A DNA stretch of 64,000 bases from Pseudooceanicola aestuarii. Its GTDB lineage: Bacteria; Pseudomonadota; Alphaproteobacteria; Rhodobacterales; Rhodobacteraceae. Where the stretch lies: positions 2,210,001 through 2,274,000 of the forward strand of contig NZ_JAAFZC010000001.1 in the NCBI RefSeq assembly GCF_010614805.1, in the 5' to 3' direction. Below, in pieces: positions 9,117 to 18,514 of this stretch (position 1 is the first letter of the stretch; each line of letters starts with the position of its first letter). A program made the position numbers and the translations under genes. Under the pieces are notes generated by a model that saw only the letters and a list, made by a program, of their open reading frames with translations, was not told the origin of the DNA and did no database searches.

Positions 9117-10325
9117 ATGACCCCTCGCGGGGCCGCAACGGCCTTGTCCCCGCCCGGCGTGCTGTTCGCGGTGTTGGGACTGGCGCTGACCACGGCGCCG
9201 GTGCTGACGCTGGCCGCCAACCGCATTGTCACGGGGCAGGGGGCGCGCGCCTGGGAGCTGCCCGGCGCGACCACCGGCCTGTCGGGGCTGTTCGCGGTGA
9301 TCGCGGGGCTGCTGCTGGGCCTGCCCGCCGCCTGGCCGCGAGTGCGGCTGGCGGGGGCCGGGCTGGGGCTGGCGGGGCTGCTGTGGCTGCTGACGCGGGG
9401 CGCTTCTGCCCTGTTGGAGGGCGCGGGGGAATATGCCCGCGTTTCGCCGGCCGCTGGGTTCTGGTGCCTGCTGGTGATCCTGTTGATGCTGCTGGCCGAC
9501 GCGCTTGCGCAGATGTCGCCGGGACCGCGCCTGCGGGCGGTCCTGCTGGCGGCGGGATTGGCGGCCCTGGGGGCGGTGCTGGCCTCAGGCGCGCTGGCGG
9601 ATCTGTCGATCGCGCAGGAATATTTCAGCCGCGCCGATGCCTTCGCTGATGCGGCGTTGCGTCACCTGGGTCTGGCCTTCGGCTCCTTGGCGGCGGCGGC
9701 CTGCATCGGCTTTCCGCTGGGAATCTACTGCGCCCGCCGGATGCGGATGCGCGATGCGGTGCTGCCGGTTCTGTCGTTCTTGCAAACGATTCCGTCGCTG
9801 GCGATGTTCGGCCTGATGATCCCGGTTCTGGGCTGGGTGGGCGACAGCCTGCCGGGCGCGCGTGCCCTGGGCATCGCGGGCATCGGGTTCGCCCCGGCCT
9901 TCCTGGCGCTGGTCCTCTACTCACTGTTGCCGGTGGTGGGCAACACCGTTGCCGGGCTGGCCGCCGTGCCCGCCGCCGCGCTGGAGGCCGCGCGCGGCAT
10001 GGGAATGACCCCGCGCCAACGCCTGTTTCGGGTGGAGTTGCCGTTGGGCCTGCCCGTGCTGCTGGCCGGGCTGCGCATCGTGCTGGTGCAGAACATCGGG
10101 CTGGCGGTGATTGCCGGGCTGATCGGCGGCGGCGGCTTCGGCACCTTCGTCTTCCAGGGACTGAACCAGACGGCGACGGACCTGATCTTGTTGGGCGCGC
10201 TGCCGACGGTGCTGTTGGCGCTGGTGGCGGCCATCGTGATGGATATCCTGGTTGACCTGGCGCGTCCCTCCGGCCGCGGTACGCCGCCGCCGCCCAAGAC
10301 CCCCAAAGCGGAGGCCCCCGCATGA
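9117..10325 (+). CDS. yehY: Osmoprotectant ABC transporter permease (YehY-like)
   Basis: This 402-residue inner-membrane permease has an N-terminal section of about six hydrophobic segments and a C-terminal BPD_transp_1 domain from about residue 180. The EAA-loop equivalent is LEAARGMGMTPRQRLFRVELPLGLP near residues 290-315, which contacts the ATPase. The long N-terminal extension is as in E. coli YehY (about 385 residues) and distinguishes it from the shorter partner permease at the operon end. It starts 11 bp after osmF and overlaps the ATPase gene by four bases (ATGA). Confidence 0.9.
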   Translation: MTPRGAATALSPPGVLFAVLGLALTTAPVLTLAANRIVTGQGARAWELPGATTGLSGLFAVIAGLLLGLPAAWPRVRLAGAGLGLAGLLWLLTRGASALLEGAGEYARVSPAAGFWCLLVILLMLLADALAQMSPGPRLRAVLLAAGLAALGAVLASGALADLSIAQEYFSRADAFADAALRHLGLAFGSLAAAACIGFPLGIYCARRMRMRDAVLPVLSFLQTIPSLAMFGLMIPVLGWVGDSLPGARALGIAGIGFAPAFLALVLYSLLPVVGNTVAGLAAVPAAALEAARGMGMTPRQRLFRVELPLGLPVLLAGLRIVLVQNIGLAVIAGLIGGGGFGTFVFQGLNQTATDLILLGALPTVLLALVAAIVMDILVDLARPSGRGTPPPPKTPKAEAPA

Positions 10326-11257
10326 TCGAGATCGACGCCATAACCAAGGTCTACGACGGGCGCCGCGCCGTCGATGCCGTGTCGATGACCGCCGAGACCG
10401 GCACCATCACGGTGATCGTCGGGACCTCCGGTTCGGGCAAGACGACGCTGCTGCGGATGATCAACCGGTTGGTGGAACCCACATCGGGCGAGGTGCGGAT
10501 CAATGGCGATGCGACCCACAGGATGAAGCCGCATCTGCTGCGCCGCCGCATCGGCTATGCGATCCAGGGCCATGGTCTGTTCCCGCATCACGACGTGGCC
10601 CGCAATATCGGCGCGGTGCCCGAATTGCTGGGGTGGTCGCGGGAAGAGATCGCGGCACGGGTGGACGCGCTGCTGACGCTCTTTTCCCTTGCGCCCGAGG
10701 AGTTCCGCCACCGGTACCCGTCGGAATTGTCCGGCGGCCAGGCGCAGCGGGTCGGCGTGGCGCGGGCGCTGGCCTCGCGACCGGACCTGCTGTTGATGGA
10801 CGAACCCTTCGGCGCTCTGGACCCGATCATCCGGGCCCGTGCGCAGGACGATCTGCGACGGATCCAGCGGCAATTGGGATCTACCATCCTGCTGGTCACC
10901 CACGACATGGAGGAGGCGATCCGCCTGGGCGACCGCGTGGCGGTGATGGATGCCGGGCGGCTGGTTCAGCATGGCCCCCCGGCCGAGATCATCGCCCGCC
11001 CGGCCACCGATTTCGTGGCCGAGATGGTGGGCGACGTGGACCGGCCGCTGCGCCTGTTGTCGCTGATCCCGGTGTCGGAGCTGCTGGAGGACGGCGCCGC
11101 CGACGGCCCTTCGCTGGCCCCGGACGCCAGCCTGCGGGAGGCGCTGTCGGCCTGCCTGTGGACGGGTCGGGAGGCCGTGCCCGTCGTTGACGGGAACAGG
11201 CCATTGGGCCGCGTAACCCTCACCGCGCTGCGCGCCCGGGCGGAGCAGCACGGATGA
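10322..11257 (+). CDS. yehX: Osmoprotectant ABC transporter ATP-binding protein (YehX-like)
   Basis: This 311-residue ABC ATPase powers the two permeases. Walker A is GTSGSGKTT at residues 34-42, the signature is LSGGQAQRVGVARAL near 138-152 and Walker B is LLLMDEPFGALDP near 157-169, followed by a switch histidine in LVTHD. The last 75 residues resemble a single CBS-type module (SLREALSACLW then VPVVD), which in OpuA/OpuC relatives senses ionic strength. Start and stop overlap the flanking permease genes (ATGA at both ends), so the operon is translationally coupled. Confidence 0.93.
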   Translation: MIEIDAITKVYDGRRAVDAVSMTAETGTITVIVGTSGSGKTTLLRMINRLVEPTSGEVRINGDATHRMKPHLLRRRIGYAIQGHGLFPHHDVARNIGAVPELLGWSREEIAARVDALLTLFSLAPEEFRHRYPSELSGGQAQRVGVARALASRPDLLLMDEPFGALDPIIRARAQDDLRRIQRQLGSTILLVTHDMEEAIRLGDRVAVMDAGRLVQHGPPAEIIARPATDFVAEMVGDVDRPLRLLSLIPVSELLEDGAADGPSLAPDASLREALSACLWTGREAVPVVDGNRPLGRVTLTALRARAEQHG

Positions 11258-12012
11258 ACCTGCCCCGGCCCTCGCGTGGCGGCGCCTTGCGCGCGGCGCT
11301 GGTGGCGCTGCTGCTGGCGCTGGTGCTTCGGCCAGACTGGTTCGCGCCGGTGCTGGCGCCGCTGGCCCCGGCGGGCGGGCCGGTGATCTACGAGCGGGTG
11401 TCGCTGTTGTCGCTGTCGCTCAGCCACCTGGGGCTGGTGGTGTTGGCGGCCGGCGCGGCGACGCTGGTGGCCGTGGCGCTGGCGGTACTGGTCACGCGAC
11501 CGTCGGGCGCGCCGTTCCGGCCGCTGTCGCGCACCATCACCAATCTGGGCCAGACCTTTCCGCCGGTGGCTGTGCTGGCGCTGGCGGTGCCGGCCCTGGG
11601 ATTCGGGGCGGGGCCGACGCTGGTGGCGCTGTTTCTCTATGGCCTGCTGCCGATCTTCGAGAATGCGGTGACCGGGCTGACGACGCTGCCCCCCGCCACG
11701 ATCGAGGCAGCGCGCGGCATCGGGTTGAACCGTTGGCAACGGCTGCTGCGGGTGGAATTGCCGCTGGCGTTGCCGGTGATGCTGACCGGTATCCGGCTGT
11801 CGGTCGTGATCGCCCTGGGCACCGCGACCATCGGTTCGACTGTCGCGGCCCGGACCCTGGGAGAGGTGATCATCGCCGGGTTGCTGACCAACAACACCGC
11901 CTACGTGGTGCAGGGCGGGTTGATCGTGGGGTTGTTCGCGGTGCTGATCCACGACGGGCTGGTGCAGCTGGAACAGCGGCTGGCCCGGCGGATGGGGCGG
12001 GTGGGGCGCTAA
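11254..12012 (+). CDS. yehW: Osmoprotectant ABC transporter permease (YehW-like)
   Basis: This 252-residue second permease of the system has five to six membrane helices and one BPD_transp_1 domain. Its EAA loop reads IEAARGIGLNRWQRLLRVELP near residues 150-170. Its length matches E. coli YehW (243 residues). Together with the ATPase and YehY-like permease it would form a heteromeric QAT-type importer. It ends the operon; a dispersed two-hairpin element begins 55 bp after its stop and probably ends transcription. Confidence 0.9.
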   Translation: MNLPRPSRGGALRAALVALLLALVLRPDWFAPVLAPLAPAGGPVIYERVSLLSLSLSHLGLVVLAAGAATLVAVALAVLVTRPSGAPFRPLSRTITNLGQTFPPVAVLALAVPALGFGAGPTLVALFLYGLLPIFENAVTGLTTLPPATIEAARGIGLNRWQRLLRVELPLALPVMLTGIRLSVVIALGTATIGSTVAARTLGEVIIAGLLTNNTAYVVQGGLIVGLFAVLIHDGLVQLEQRLARRMGRVGR

Positions 12013-12067
12013 GGCCCGGCGCCTGGTTCTGCGCGGCTGCGCGGCGGATTTGCCGGGTATGAAGGAG

Positions 12068-12137
12068 GAGAAGGGGGACGCTGTCCCCCTCTTGAGCTGC
12101 GCTCAATTCACCCCCTGCGGTATTTTCGCCCGAAGGG
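12068..12137 (+). repeat. Dispersed intergenic two-hairpin element, copy 1
   Basis: Hairpin 1 pairs 12072-12079 with 12083-12090 (AGGGGGAC, loop GCT). Hairpin 2 pairs TTGAGC (12092-12097) with GCTCAA (12101-12106), loop TGC. A conserved tail TGCGGTATTTTCGCCCGAAG follows. A second copy lies at 49692-49765. Here it sits between convergent yehW and valS and probably acts as a transcript end. Confidence 0.75.
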
Positions 12138-12237
12138 ATTGGGGAGCCTCTCGGTGCGGGGTCGAGGAGGCGGCGCAGATCGGGGGCGGCCCCGGTGGGG
12201 TGCGGCGCGCGCGCAGGAGGCGCGCGCCGAGGAGATG

Positions 12238-15168
12238 TCAGCCCAGTTCGGCCATGCGGTCCAGCGCGGCCTGAAGCTTGGCCCGTTCGTCCAGACGCGC
12301 GGCCAGGTTGGCGCGGGTTTCCTCGACCACCTCGGCCGGGGCGCTTTCGGCGAATTTGGGGTTTTTCAATCGCCCTTCCAAGCCGCCGATTTCCTTTGCC
12401 AGCTTGCCCAGTGTCTTTTCCAGCCGCGCCTTTTCCGCCGCCACATCGATCACGCCTGCGAGGGGGAGGCCGAAATTGGCGCCCTCTGCGGGGATGGTTA
12501 CCGTGCCCTTGGGAAAGGCGTCGGCGTCTTCCAGGCTGTCGACACGGGCCAGACGCTTGATCAGCGCGACGTTCCGGTCCCAGGCGGCGCGACCGGGGGC
12601 GTCGATCTGGGTGACGACCATCGGGATCTGGGCGCCGGCGGGGACATGCATCTGCGCGCGGGCCGAGCGGATGTTCTCGATCAGGGTGATGACCCAGTTC
12701 ATTTCGCGATCCGCCGCCGGGTCGATCAGATCGCTGCCATAGGTCGGCCAATCGGCGTGGACCAGCATCCCGTCATGGCCGGTGGCGGACCAGAGCTCTT
12801 CGGTCACGAAGGGCATGATCGGGTGAAGCAGGATCATGCATTGATCCAGCACCCAGCCCATGACGGCCTGTGTCTCCGCCTTCTCCGGCGCGTCGTCCTG
12901 CAGCAGCGGCTTGGAGAATTCCACGTACCAGTCGCAGACCTTGCCCCAGACGAACCGGTAGAGCGCATTGGCCGCGTCGTCGAAGCGATAGGCCGCCAGC
13001 GCGGCGTCGACATCCTCCCGGACGCGAGCGGTTTCGCCGACGATCCAGGTGTTCAGCGTGGCGCTGGTGGCCGGACGGTCGGCGACGGGCGCCCCGTCGG
13101 CATAGACGCCGTTCATCTCGGCGAAGCGCACGGCGTTCCAGAGCTTTGTCCCGAAGTTGCGATAGCCCGCGATCCGGTCCTTGGACAGTTTCAGATCGCG
13201 CCCCATCGCCGCCATGGCCGTCAGGGTGAACCGCACGGCATCGGCGCCGTAATCGTCGATCAGGTCCAGCGGATCGAGCACATTGCCCAGCGATTTCGAC
13301 ATCTTCTTGCCCTTCTCGTCGCGGACAAGCGCGTGGACATAGACGGTATCGAAGGGCCGGTCGCCGACCACGGCATATTGCATCATCATCATTCGGGCGA
13401 CCCAGAAGAAGATGATGTCGAAGCCTGTGACCAGAACGGAGGTGGGGAAATACTTCGCCAGTTCCTCGGTGTTTTCCGGCCAGCCCAGCGTGCCGATCGG
13501 CCAGAGGCCGGAGGAGAACCAGGTGTCGAGTACGTCAGGGTCGCGGGTCAGTGCCTTGCCCGGGGCCATGGCCTGGGCTTCGGCCTCGGTCGGGGCGCAA
13601 TACTGGTTGCCTTCGTCGTCGAACCACACCGGGATCTGGTGCCCCCACCACAGCTGGCGGGAGATGCACCAGGGCTCGATATTCTCCAGCCAGTGGAAAT
13701 AGACCTTTTCGTCCCGCTCCGGCAGGATGGTGGTGGTCTTGTTGCGCACGGCCTCCAGTGCGGGGCCGACGATCTGGTCGGTATCCACGAACCATTGATC
13801 CGTCAGCATGGGTTCGATCACCACTTTCGACCGGTCGCCGAAGGGCTGCATGATGGTCTTGGCCTCCACCAGCGGGACAGGGTGTTCGGCGCGGTCCTCC
13901 CCGCCTTCCTCCGGGGCGGTGGGGGCCTTGGCGGCGGCTTTGCCCAGGCGCGGATCGGTGGCCTGGGTCATGACGGCCAGACCTTCGCCGGTGATCTGGG
14001 CGATGACCCTTTCACGCGCCTCGAACCGGTCCAGCCCGCGCAGGTCGTCGGGGACAAGGTTCAGGTCGTCGGCCTCGGCCTCTGTCAGGCTGCGGTCACC
14101 ACGGGCAACCTGCATGGCGATGGCGGCGGTTTCCGCATAGGGGGCGCCGTCGGCGCGCATCCGACCGCGGGTGTCCATCAGGCGATACATCGGGATGCCG
14201 CCGCGTTTGGCCACCTGGTAATCGTTGAAATCATGCGCGCCGGTGATCTTCACCGCGCCGGAGCCGAAGGTGGGATCGGGATATTCATCCGTGATGATCG
14301 GTATCAGGCGGCGGTGTTCTTTCGGCCCCACCGGGATTTCGCAGTATTTCCCGACAATTGCCGCGTAACGTTCATCCGAGGGGTGCACCGCGACCGCGCC
14401 ATCGCCCAGCATCGTCTCGGGCCGCGTGGTGGCAATGGAGATGTAATCCCGTTCTTCGCGGAAGAGGACGGTGCCGTCTTCGTCCTTCTCCAGATATTCA
14501 TAGGTCGCGCCATCGGCCAGCGGGTATTTGAAATGCCACATGTGGCCCGCGACTTCGACGTTCTCGACCTCCAGATCGGAGATCGCGGTTTCAAAATGGG
14601 GATCCCAGTTGACCAGCCGCTTGCCGCGATAGATCAGCCCCTTGTTGTACATGTCCACGAAGACCTTGATCACCGCGTCGTGGAAATTGCCATCCTCGCC
14701 GGCGGGCGCGCCGGGGGCGCCGGACATGGTAAAGGCCTCGCGCGACCAATCGCAGGAGGCCCCCAGCCGTTTCAGCTGGCCGATGATCGTGCCGCGCGAC
14801 TTGATCTTCTGCTGCCAGACCCGTTCCATGAAGGCGTCGCGCCCCATTTCGGTGCGGGTAGGTTCGCCATTGGCGGCCATCTCGCGTTCGGTGACCATCT
14901 GGGTGGCGATACCGGCGTGATCGGTGCCGGGCTGCCACAGCGTGTCAAAGCCCTGCATCCGTTTCCAGCGCACCAGAATGTCCTGCAACGTGTTGTTGAA
15001 GGCATGGCCCATATGCAGCGATCCGGTCACGTTCGGTGGCGGGATCATGATGGAGAAGGTCTCCGAACGGGAGGCATTGGCCCCGGCCTTGAAGGCGCCG
15101 GCTTTTTCCCAGGTCTCGTAAATGCGCGCCTCGGCTTCGGCCGCGTCAAAGGTCTTGTCCATCGCCAT
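12238..15168 (-). CDS. valS: Valyl-tRNA synthetase
   Basis: ValS charges tRNA-Val and edits mischarged threonine. The 976-residue class Ia enzyme has the HIGH-type signature in [18 protein letters not shown] near residues 43-60 and the KMSKS loop in [13 protein letters not shown] large CP1 editing insertion lies between them. The C-terminus ends with the coiled-coil arm ([19 protein letters not shown]) typical of ValRS. Two starts six bases apart are possible (15168 and 15162). It converges on yehW. A long plus-strand open frame opposite this gene is a GC-rich shadow. Confidence 0.97.
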   Translation of the reverse strand: MAMDKTFDAAEAEARIYETWEKAGAFKAGANASRSETFSIMIPPPNVTGSLHMGHAFNNTLQDILVRWKRMQGFDTLWQPGTDHAGIATQMVTEREMAANGEPTRTEMGRDAFMERVWQQKIKSRGTIIGQLKRLGASCDWSREAFTMSGAPGAPAGEDGNFHDAVIKVFVDMYNKGLIYRGKRLVNWDPHFETAISDLEVENVEVAGHMWHFKYPLADGATYEYLEKDEDGTVLFREERDYISIATTRPETMLGDGAVAVHPSDERYAAIVGKYCEIPVGPKEHRRLIPIITDEYPDPTFGSGAVKITGAHDFNDYQVAKRGGIPMYRLMDTRGRMRADGAPYAETAAIAMQVARGDRSLTEAEADDLNLVPDDLRGLDRFEARERVIAQITGEGLAVMTQATDPRLGKAAAKAPTAPEEGGEDRAEHPVPLVEAKTIMQPFGDRSKVVIEPMLTDQWFVDTDQIVGPALEAVRNKTTTILPERDEKVYFHWLENIEPWCISRQLWWGHQIPVWFDDEGNQYCAPTEAEAQAMAPGKALTRDPDVLDTWFSSGLWPIGTLGWPENTEELAKYFPTSVLVTGFDIIFFWVARMMMMQYAVVGDRPFDTVYVHALVRDEKGKKMSKSLGNVLDPLDLIDDYGADAVRFTLTAMAAMGRDLKLSKDRIAGYRNFGTKLWNAVRFAEMNGVYADGAPVADRPATSATLNTWIVGETARVREDVDAALAAYRFDDAANALYRFVWGKVCDWYVEFSKPLLQDDAPEKAETQAVMGWVLDQCMILLHPIMPFVTEELWSATGHDGMLVHADWPTYGSDLIDPAADREMNWVITLIENIRSARAQMHVPAGAQIPMVVTQIDAPGRAAWDRNVALIKRLARVDSLEDADAFPKGTVTIPAEGANFGLPLAGVIDVAAEKARLEKTLGKLAKEIGGLEGRLKNPKFAESAPAEVVEETRANLAARLDERAKLQAALDRMAELG

Positions 15169-15369
15169 GATCGTCGTGGTCCCTGAAATCGTGTTGGCGC
15201 GGGGATACCCGTTCAGGACGCCAAGGGGAAGGGGTGGGCGCGTGGCGCGGCCCTCTTCAGGGCCGGGGCGCGACGGGCCGTGCGCGACGGAGCGGTGAGA
15301 AGACGCGAAGCGGCGAGGTGGCGCAAGGGTCAGGACGGGGCGGGCGCCGGGGGCAGGACGGCGCGGGTG

Positions 15370-16245
15370 TCAGGGCGCGATGAAGGTGACGCCGTCCATC
15401 CGCTCGATCGCATCGACGTCTTCTTCGTAAATCTCCGCCAGCACATCCATCATCGTGTCGTCCCAGCCGGGCAGATCGACCTCTTCGGCGATCTTGTCCT
15501 CCTCGGCATATTTGTCGAGAAAGGCGGCGATCACCCGGCGCTTCTGCCGTTCGGTCAGGTCGGGATGGGTGTCGATATAGGCGCGGAACCGGCGCATCCC
15601 CTCCCGCGACATGATCTCCCGCAGGATATCGTAGCCGCCCAGCACCTGCGCGTCGGGATCCTGCGCCGCGATCTCGCGCACCAGCGCGGCCCAGATCAGG
15701 GGCGTGTCCTCGTTGCACCAGACGGTCAGAGCGACGTTGGGCAGGTTGTCCCGCAGGCGGGTGATCAATTCGGACCAGCGCAGGCGGGTCGGGTCGGTGT
15801 CTTGCAGGAAGGTCGGGAAATCCTCCTCCGGGGAGGCGGCGAAGATGGCCGGGATGAAGGTGCCGGGATCGCGGATCGCCAGGAACAGCTCTACCTCGTC
15901 ACCAGCAAAGAGAGTGCAGAAATCCGCCAACCGCCGTTCGGCGCGGTGGTAGAACCGATCGCCGGAAATCGCCAGCTTGGGGTTGCAGAAGAAATTCTCG
16001 CTCGACAACAGCAGGCGATTGACGTGGTCCTGCTCCATGATGGCATCCAGCAGGACTTCGCGCGCGCCCGGCTCCACCGCGCCGCGCTCTACCGCGACCA
16101 TCGCGTCGCGCAGCAATTGCCGATAGCGCGAGGGGCCTGGGGTCGCCACGCCGGTTTCAAGGAACTTTTCCTTGTTGCGCAGCAGGCATTTCACCAGCCG
16201 GTCCTCGTCTGTCGCGTGAACGCCGGCGTGGATGACAACTTCCAT
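15370..16245 (-). CDS. Sulfotransferase-like protein lacking the P-loop
   Basis: This 291-residue cytoplasmic protein starts with a beta-strand and helix (VVIHAGVHATDEDRLVKCL, residues 3-21) laid out like the PAPS-binding start of the sulfotransferase family (consensus of the form HxGxHKTGTTxLQ). The Lys-Thr-Gly-Thr-Thr P-loop residues are replaced by ATDED. The next block, RNKEKFLETGVATPGPSRY, also follows the family pattern. The rest is acidic and I cannot assign a function. It may be a catalytically dead relative, or the resemblance may be fortuitous. It lies 201 bp upstream of valS on the same strand and is divergent from the iron-type permease. Confidence 0.6.
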   Translation of the reverse strand: MEVVIHAGVHATDEDRLVKCLLRNKEKFLETGVATPGPSRYRQLLRDAMVAVERGAVEPGAREVLLDAIMEQDHVNRLLLSSENFFCNPKLAISGDRFYHRAERRLADFCTLFAGDEVELFLAIRDPGTFIPAIFAASPEEDFPTFLQDTDPTRLRWSELITRLRDNLPNVALTVWCNEDTPLIWAALVREIAAQDPDAQVLGGYDILREIMSREGMRRFRAYIDTHPDLTERQKRRVIAAFLDKYAEEDKIAEEVDLPGWDDTMMDVLAEIYEEDVDAIERMDGVTFIAP

Positions 16246-16307
16246 AGGTAACCTGATCCGGGTCGGTGCGGGATTCGTCCATATATAGGCCTGCCGACTG
16301 GACAGTT

Positions 16308-16317
16308 AAACCGGTTT
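16308..16317. promoter_or_regulatory. Short palindrome in a divergent promoter region
   Basis: AAACCGGTTT is a 10-bp palindrome in the 109-bp gap between the sulfotransferase-like gene and the permease gene. A TATATA stretch lies about 16 bp to its left. It may be a regulator site, but the short length makes chance likely. Confidence 0.25.
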
Positions 16318-16354
16318 GGGGCACTCAGCCGCCATGGCGGACGAGGGGAAGACT

Positions 16355-17998
16355 ATGGTTCCGGCGCGCAAGGCCTTGCAGATCCGGTGGCCCGGCCCGT
16401 GGTCGGTCGGCGCGGCATTGATCGCGCTGCTGGTGCTGATTCCGATCCTGTCGGTGGTCTGGATCGCCTTTACGCCGACGGAAAACATCTGGCCGCATCT
16501 GCTGTCCACAACCCTGCCGCGCTACCTGCGCAGCACGGTGATCCTGATGCTGTCGGTGGGGATCGTCACCGGCATGGCGGGGACCGGGGCGGCCTGGTTG
16601 CTGACGCGTTACCGGTTCCCGCTGTCGCGCTGGCTGGAATGGTTGCTGTTGCTGCCGTTGGCGATCCCGGCCTATGTCGGCGCCTATGCGCTGGTGGATC
16701 TGCTGGAATATGCCGGTCCGGTGCAGACCGCGCTGCGTGGGCTGTTTGGCTGGCAATCGGCGCGCGACTACTGGTTTCCGGAGATCCGGTCCTTGCCCGC
16801 CGCCGTACTGGTGCTGAGCGCGGCGCTTTATCCTTATGTCTACCTGCTCGCCCGCGCCGCCTTTCGGGAGCAATCGGGCGGCGGCGAGGAGGTCGCGATG
16901 TCGCTCGGCCTGGGCCCCTTTGCCCGGTTCCGGCGCGTCGGCCTGCCCCTGGCCCGGCCCGCCATCGCCGCTGGCATGGCCATCGTGATGATGGAAACGG
17001 TCAATGATTTCGGCGCGGTGGATTATTTCGCCGTACAGACGCTGACCACCGGCATCTTCTCCGTCTGGTTGCAAAGCTCCAATCCGGGCGGCGCGGCGCA
17101 ATTGTCCTGCGTGATCCTGGTGCTGATCGTCGCGCTGGTACTGATCGAGAAGGCCTCCCGCCGGCGGTCCCGGTTCTACAACCTCTCCTCCCGCCACCGT
17201 CCGGTGCCCCGGCAACAGTTGACGGGCATGACGGGCCTGCTGGCAACGCTTGCCTGCCTGGTGCCGTTCGGCGCCGGTTTCGTCCTGCCGGGCGGGGTGA
17301 TCGCGGGCCATGCATTGGACCAGGTGGAGGTCTGGGGCGATCCCGACCTGGTGCAGGCCTTGTGGAACACGCTGATCGTTGGGGGCATCGCCGCCTGTGT
17401 CACGGTGCTGGCGGCGGTCTTTCTGGTCTACGGCGTTCGCCTGTCCGGTGCCGTGCTGCCCCGCGTCCTGCTGCCGGTGACGACGATCGGCTATGCCGCG
17501 CCGGGCGCGGTGCTGGGGGTCGGCATCCTGATCCCGTTGGCGGCGCTGGACCATGTGCTGGCCGACGGCATCCTGGCCGCCACCGGCTGGGATCCGGGGC
17601 TGTTCCTGACCGGCACCGCCTTTGCGCTGGTGCTGGCCTATTGCGTGCGGTTCTTCGCCATCGCCCAGGGCGCTGCGGATGCGGCGATGGGGCGGGTGGC
17701 GCCTTCGCTGCCGATGGCCGCGCGATCGCTGGGCCGCAGCCGCGGGCAGGTGCTGCGGGAGGTGCAATTCCCGTTGATCCGCGGCTCCCTCGCCTCGGCG
17801 CTGCTGCTGGTCTTCGTTGATTGCGTCAAGGAACTGCCCGCGACGCTGCTGTTGCGCCCGTTCAATTACGACACGCTGGCCACGCTGACCCATGACAAGG
17901 CCAGCCTGGAGCTGCTGGGCGAAGCCGCGCCGGCCGCCTTGCTGATCATCCTGGTGGGGCTGGCCGCCGTGGGCCTTCTGGCGCGGGCGAACCGCTAG
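16355..17998 (+). CDS. Iron-type ABC transporter permease, two fused modules
   Basis: This 547-residue inner-membrane protein has two BPD_transp_1 modules in tandem, as in the FbpB/SfuB ferric-iron and ThiP permeases. The first EAA loop reads EEVAMSLGLGPFARFRRVGLP near residue 185 and the second AARSLGRSRGQVLREVQFP near residue 470. About 12 membrane helices are expected. The ATG at 16355 is preferred over earlier in-frame ATGs because GAGGGG lies six bases upstream. Neither a substrate-binding protein nor an ATPase is encoded next to it, so its partners must be elsewhere. Iron is the likeliest cargo; thiamine or phosphonate-type substrates are less likely. Confidence 0.85.
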   Translation: MVPARKALQIRWPGPWSVGAALIALLVLIPILSVVWIAFTPTENIWPHLLSTTLPRYLRSTVILMLSVGIVTGMAGTGAAWLLTRYRFPLSRWLEWLLLLPLAIPAYVGAYALVDLLEYAGPVQTALRGLFGWQSARDYWFPEIRSLPAAVLVLSAALYPYVYLLARAAFREQSGGGEEVAMSLGLGPFARFRRVGLPLARPAIAAGMAIVMMETVNDFGAVDYFAVQTLTTGIFSVWLQSSNPGGAAQLSCVILVLIVALVLIEKASRRRSRFYNLSSRHRPVPRQQLTGMTGLLATLACLVPFGAGFVLPGGVIAGHALDQVEVWGDPDLVQALWNTLIVGGIAACVTVLAAVFLVYGVRLSGAVLPRVLLPVTTIGYAAPGAVLGVGILIPLAALDHVLADGILAATGWDPGLFLTGTAFALVLAYCVRFFAIAQGAADAAMGRVAPSLPMAARSLGRSRGQVLREVQFPLIRGSLASALLLVFVDCVKELPATLLLRPFNYDTLATLTHDKASLELLGEAAPAALLIILVGLAAVGLLARANR

Positions 17999-18086
17999 CC
18001 TTGCGTATCGTTCCCCGTCCGGAGGGCTTGCAGAGCGGGCCGTTCCGGGGTAGCAACGCCCTGCTTTCGCGCGCCAGCGCGCAGGG

Positions 18087-18162
18087 GCCCCTATAGCTCA
18101 GCTGGTAGAGCGCCTGATTTGTAATCAGGATGTCCGCGGTTCGAGTCCGTGTGGGGGCACCA
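18087..18162 (+). tRNA. tRNA-Thr (anticodon TGT)
   Basis: The 76-nt gene folds as a cloverleaf. Acceptor arm GCCCCTA pairs with TGGGGGC (one G-T pair), the D-stem starts GCTC, anticodon stem CCTGA/TCAGG encloses loop TTTGTAA, and the T-arm contains GGTTCGAGTCC. CCA is encoded. Anticodon TGT reads ACA (Thr). It lies between the iron-type permease and the receiver-PP2C gene. No integrase or direct repeat marks it as an insertion site. Confidence 0.96.
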
Positions 18163-18514
18163 TATTTCTCCTGAAAAAATTATCTCAGCCCTGTTCCGTC
18201 GCACCTTGTGGGGCTGAGGGGGCTTTGTCCTCGATCCGGGGCAGGCGCATAGATGTCCTATCCTGATGCACAGGTGGGCCTGCGGATGGCACTGGCAGGG
18301 CTCCTTTGCGCCGTATCATCGCTCTGCAGGCGCGGGCTAGTGTCACTTAGACCACGAGCAGGGTCAGATCGGCGGCACATGAGGCATGGAAAAACGATGG
18401 AGTTTACGGGTTTTTCACGATCAACGGTCAGCAGGGTCCGTGTTTGGCAGCGGCCGCAGCGGTCTCTCATGCACCGCTGGGGGTCTGGCAGGCCTGGCGA
18501 ATGTGGGGCAGCTC
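18163..18514. other. Gene-free stretch between tRNA-Thr and the PP2C regulator
   Basis: This 352-bp stretch holds the tRNA terminator-like hairpin near its left end. An in-frame upstream extension of the regulator begins at 18386, but its translation (first 43 residues) looks like noise. I see no other gene or recognisable site. Confidence 0.5.
18184..18218 (+). terminator. Terminator-like hairpin after tRNA-Thr
   Basis: Arms CTCAGCCC (18184-18191) and GGGCTGAG (18211-18218) pair over eight bases. The loop is long (19 nt) and only a weak T-rich stretch follows, so strength is doubtful. Confidence 0.45.

Noticed and set aside
12139..15186. A 1015-codon plus-strand open frame opposite valS
   Set aside because: It is antisense to a clear valyl-tRNA synthetase gene. 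Its translation is His-, Gly- and Arg-rich without domains, as expected for a shadow in GC-rich DNA.
18087..18162. tRNA-Thr as an attachment site for an integrated element
   Set aside because: No integrase gene, no direct repeat of the tRNA 3' end and no composition shift were seen on either side.
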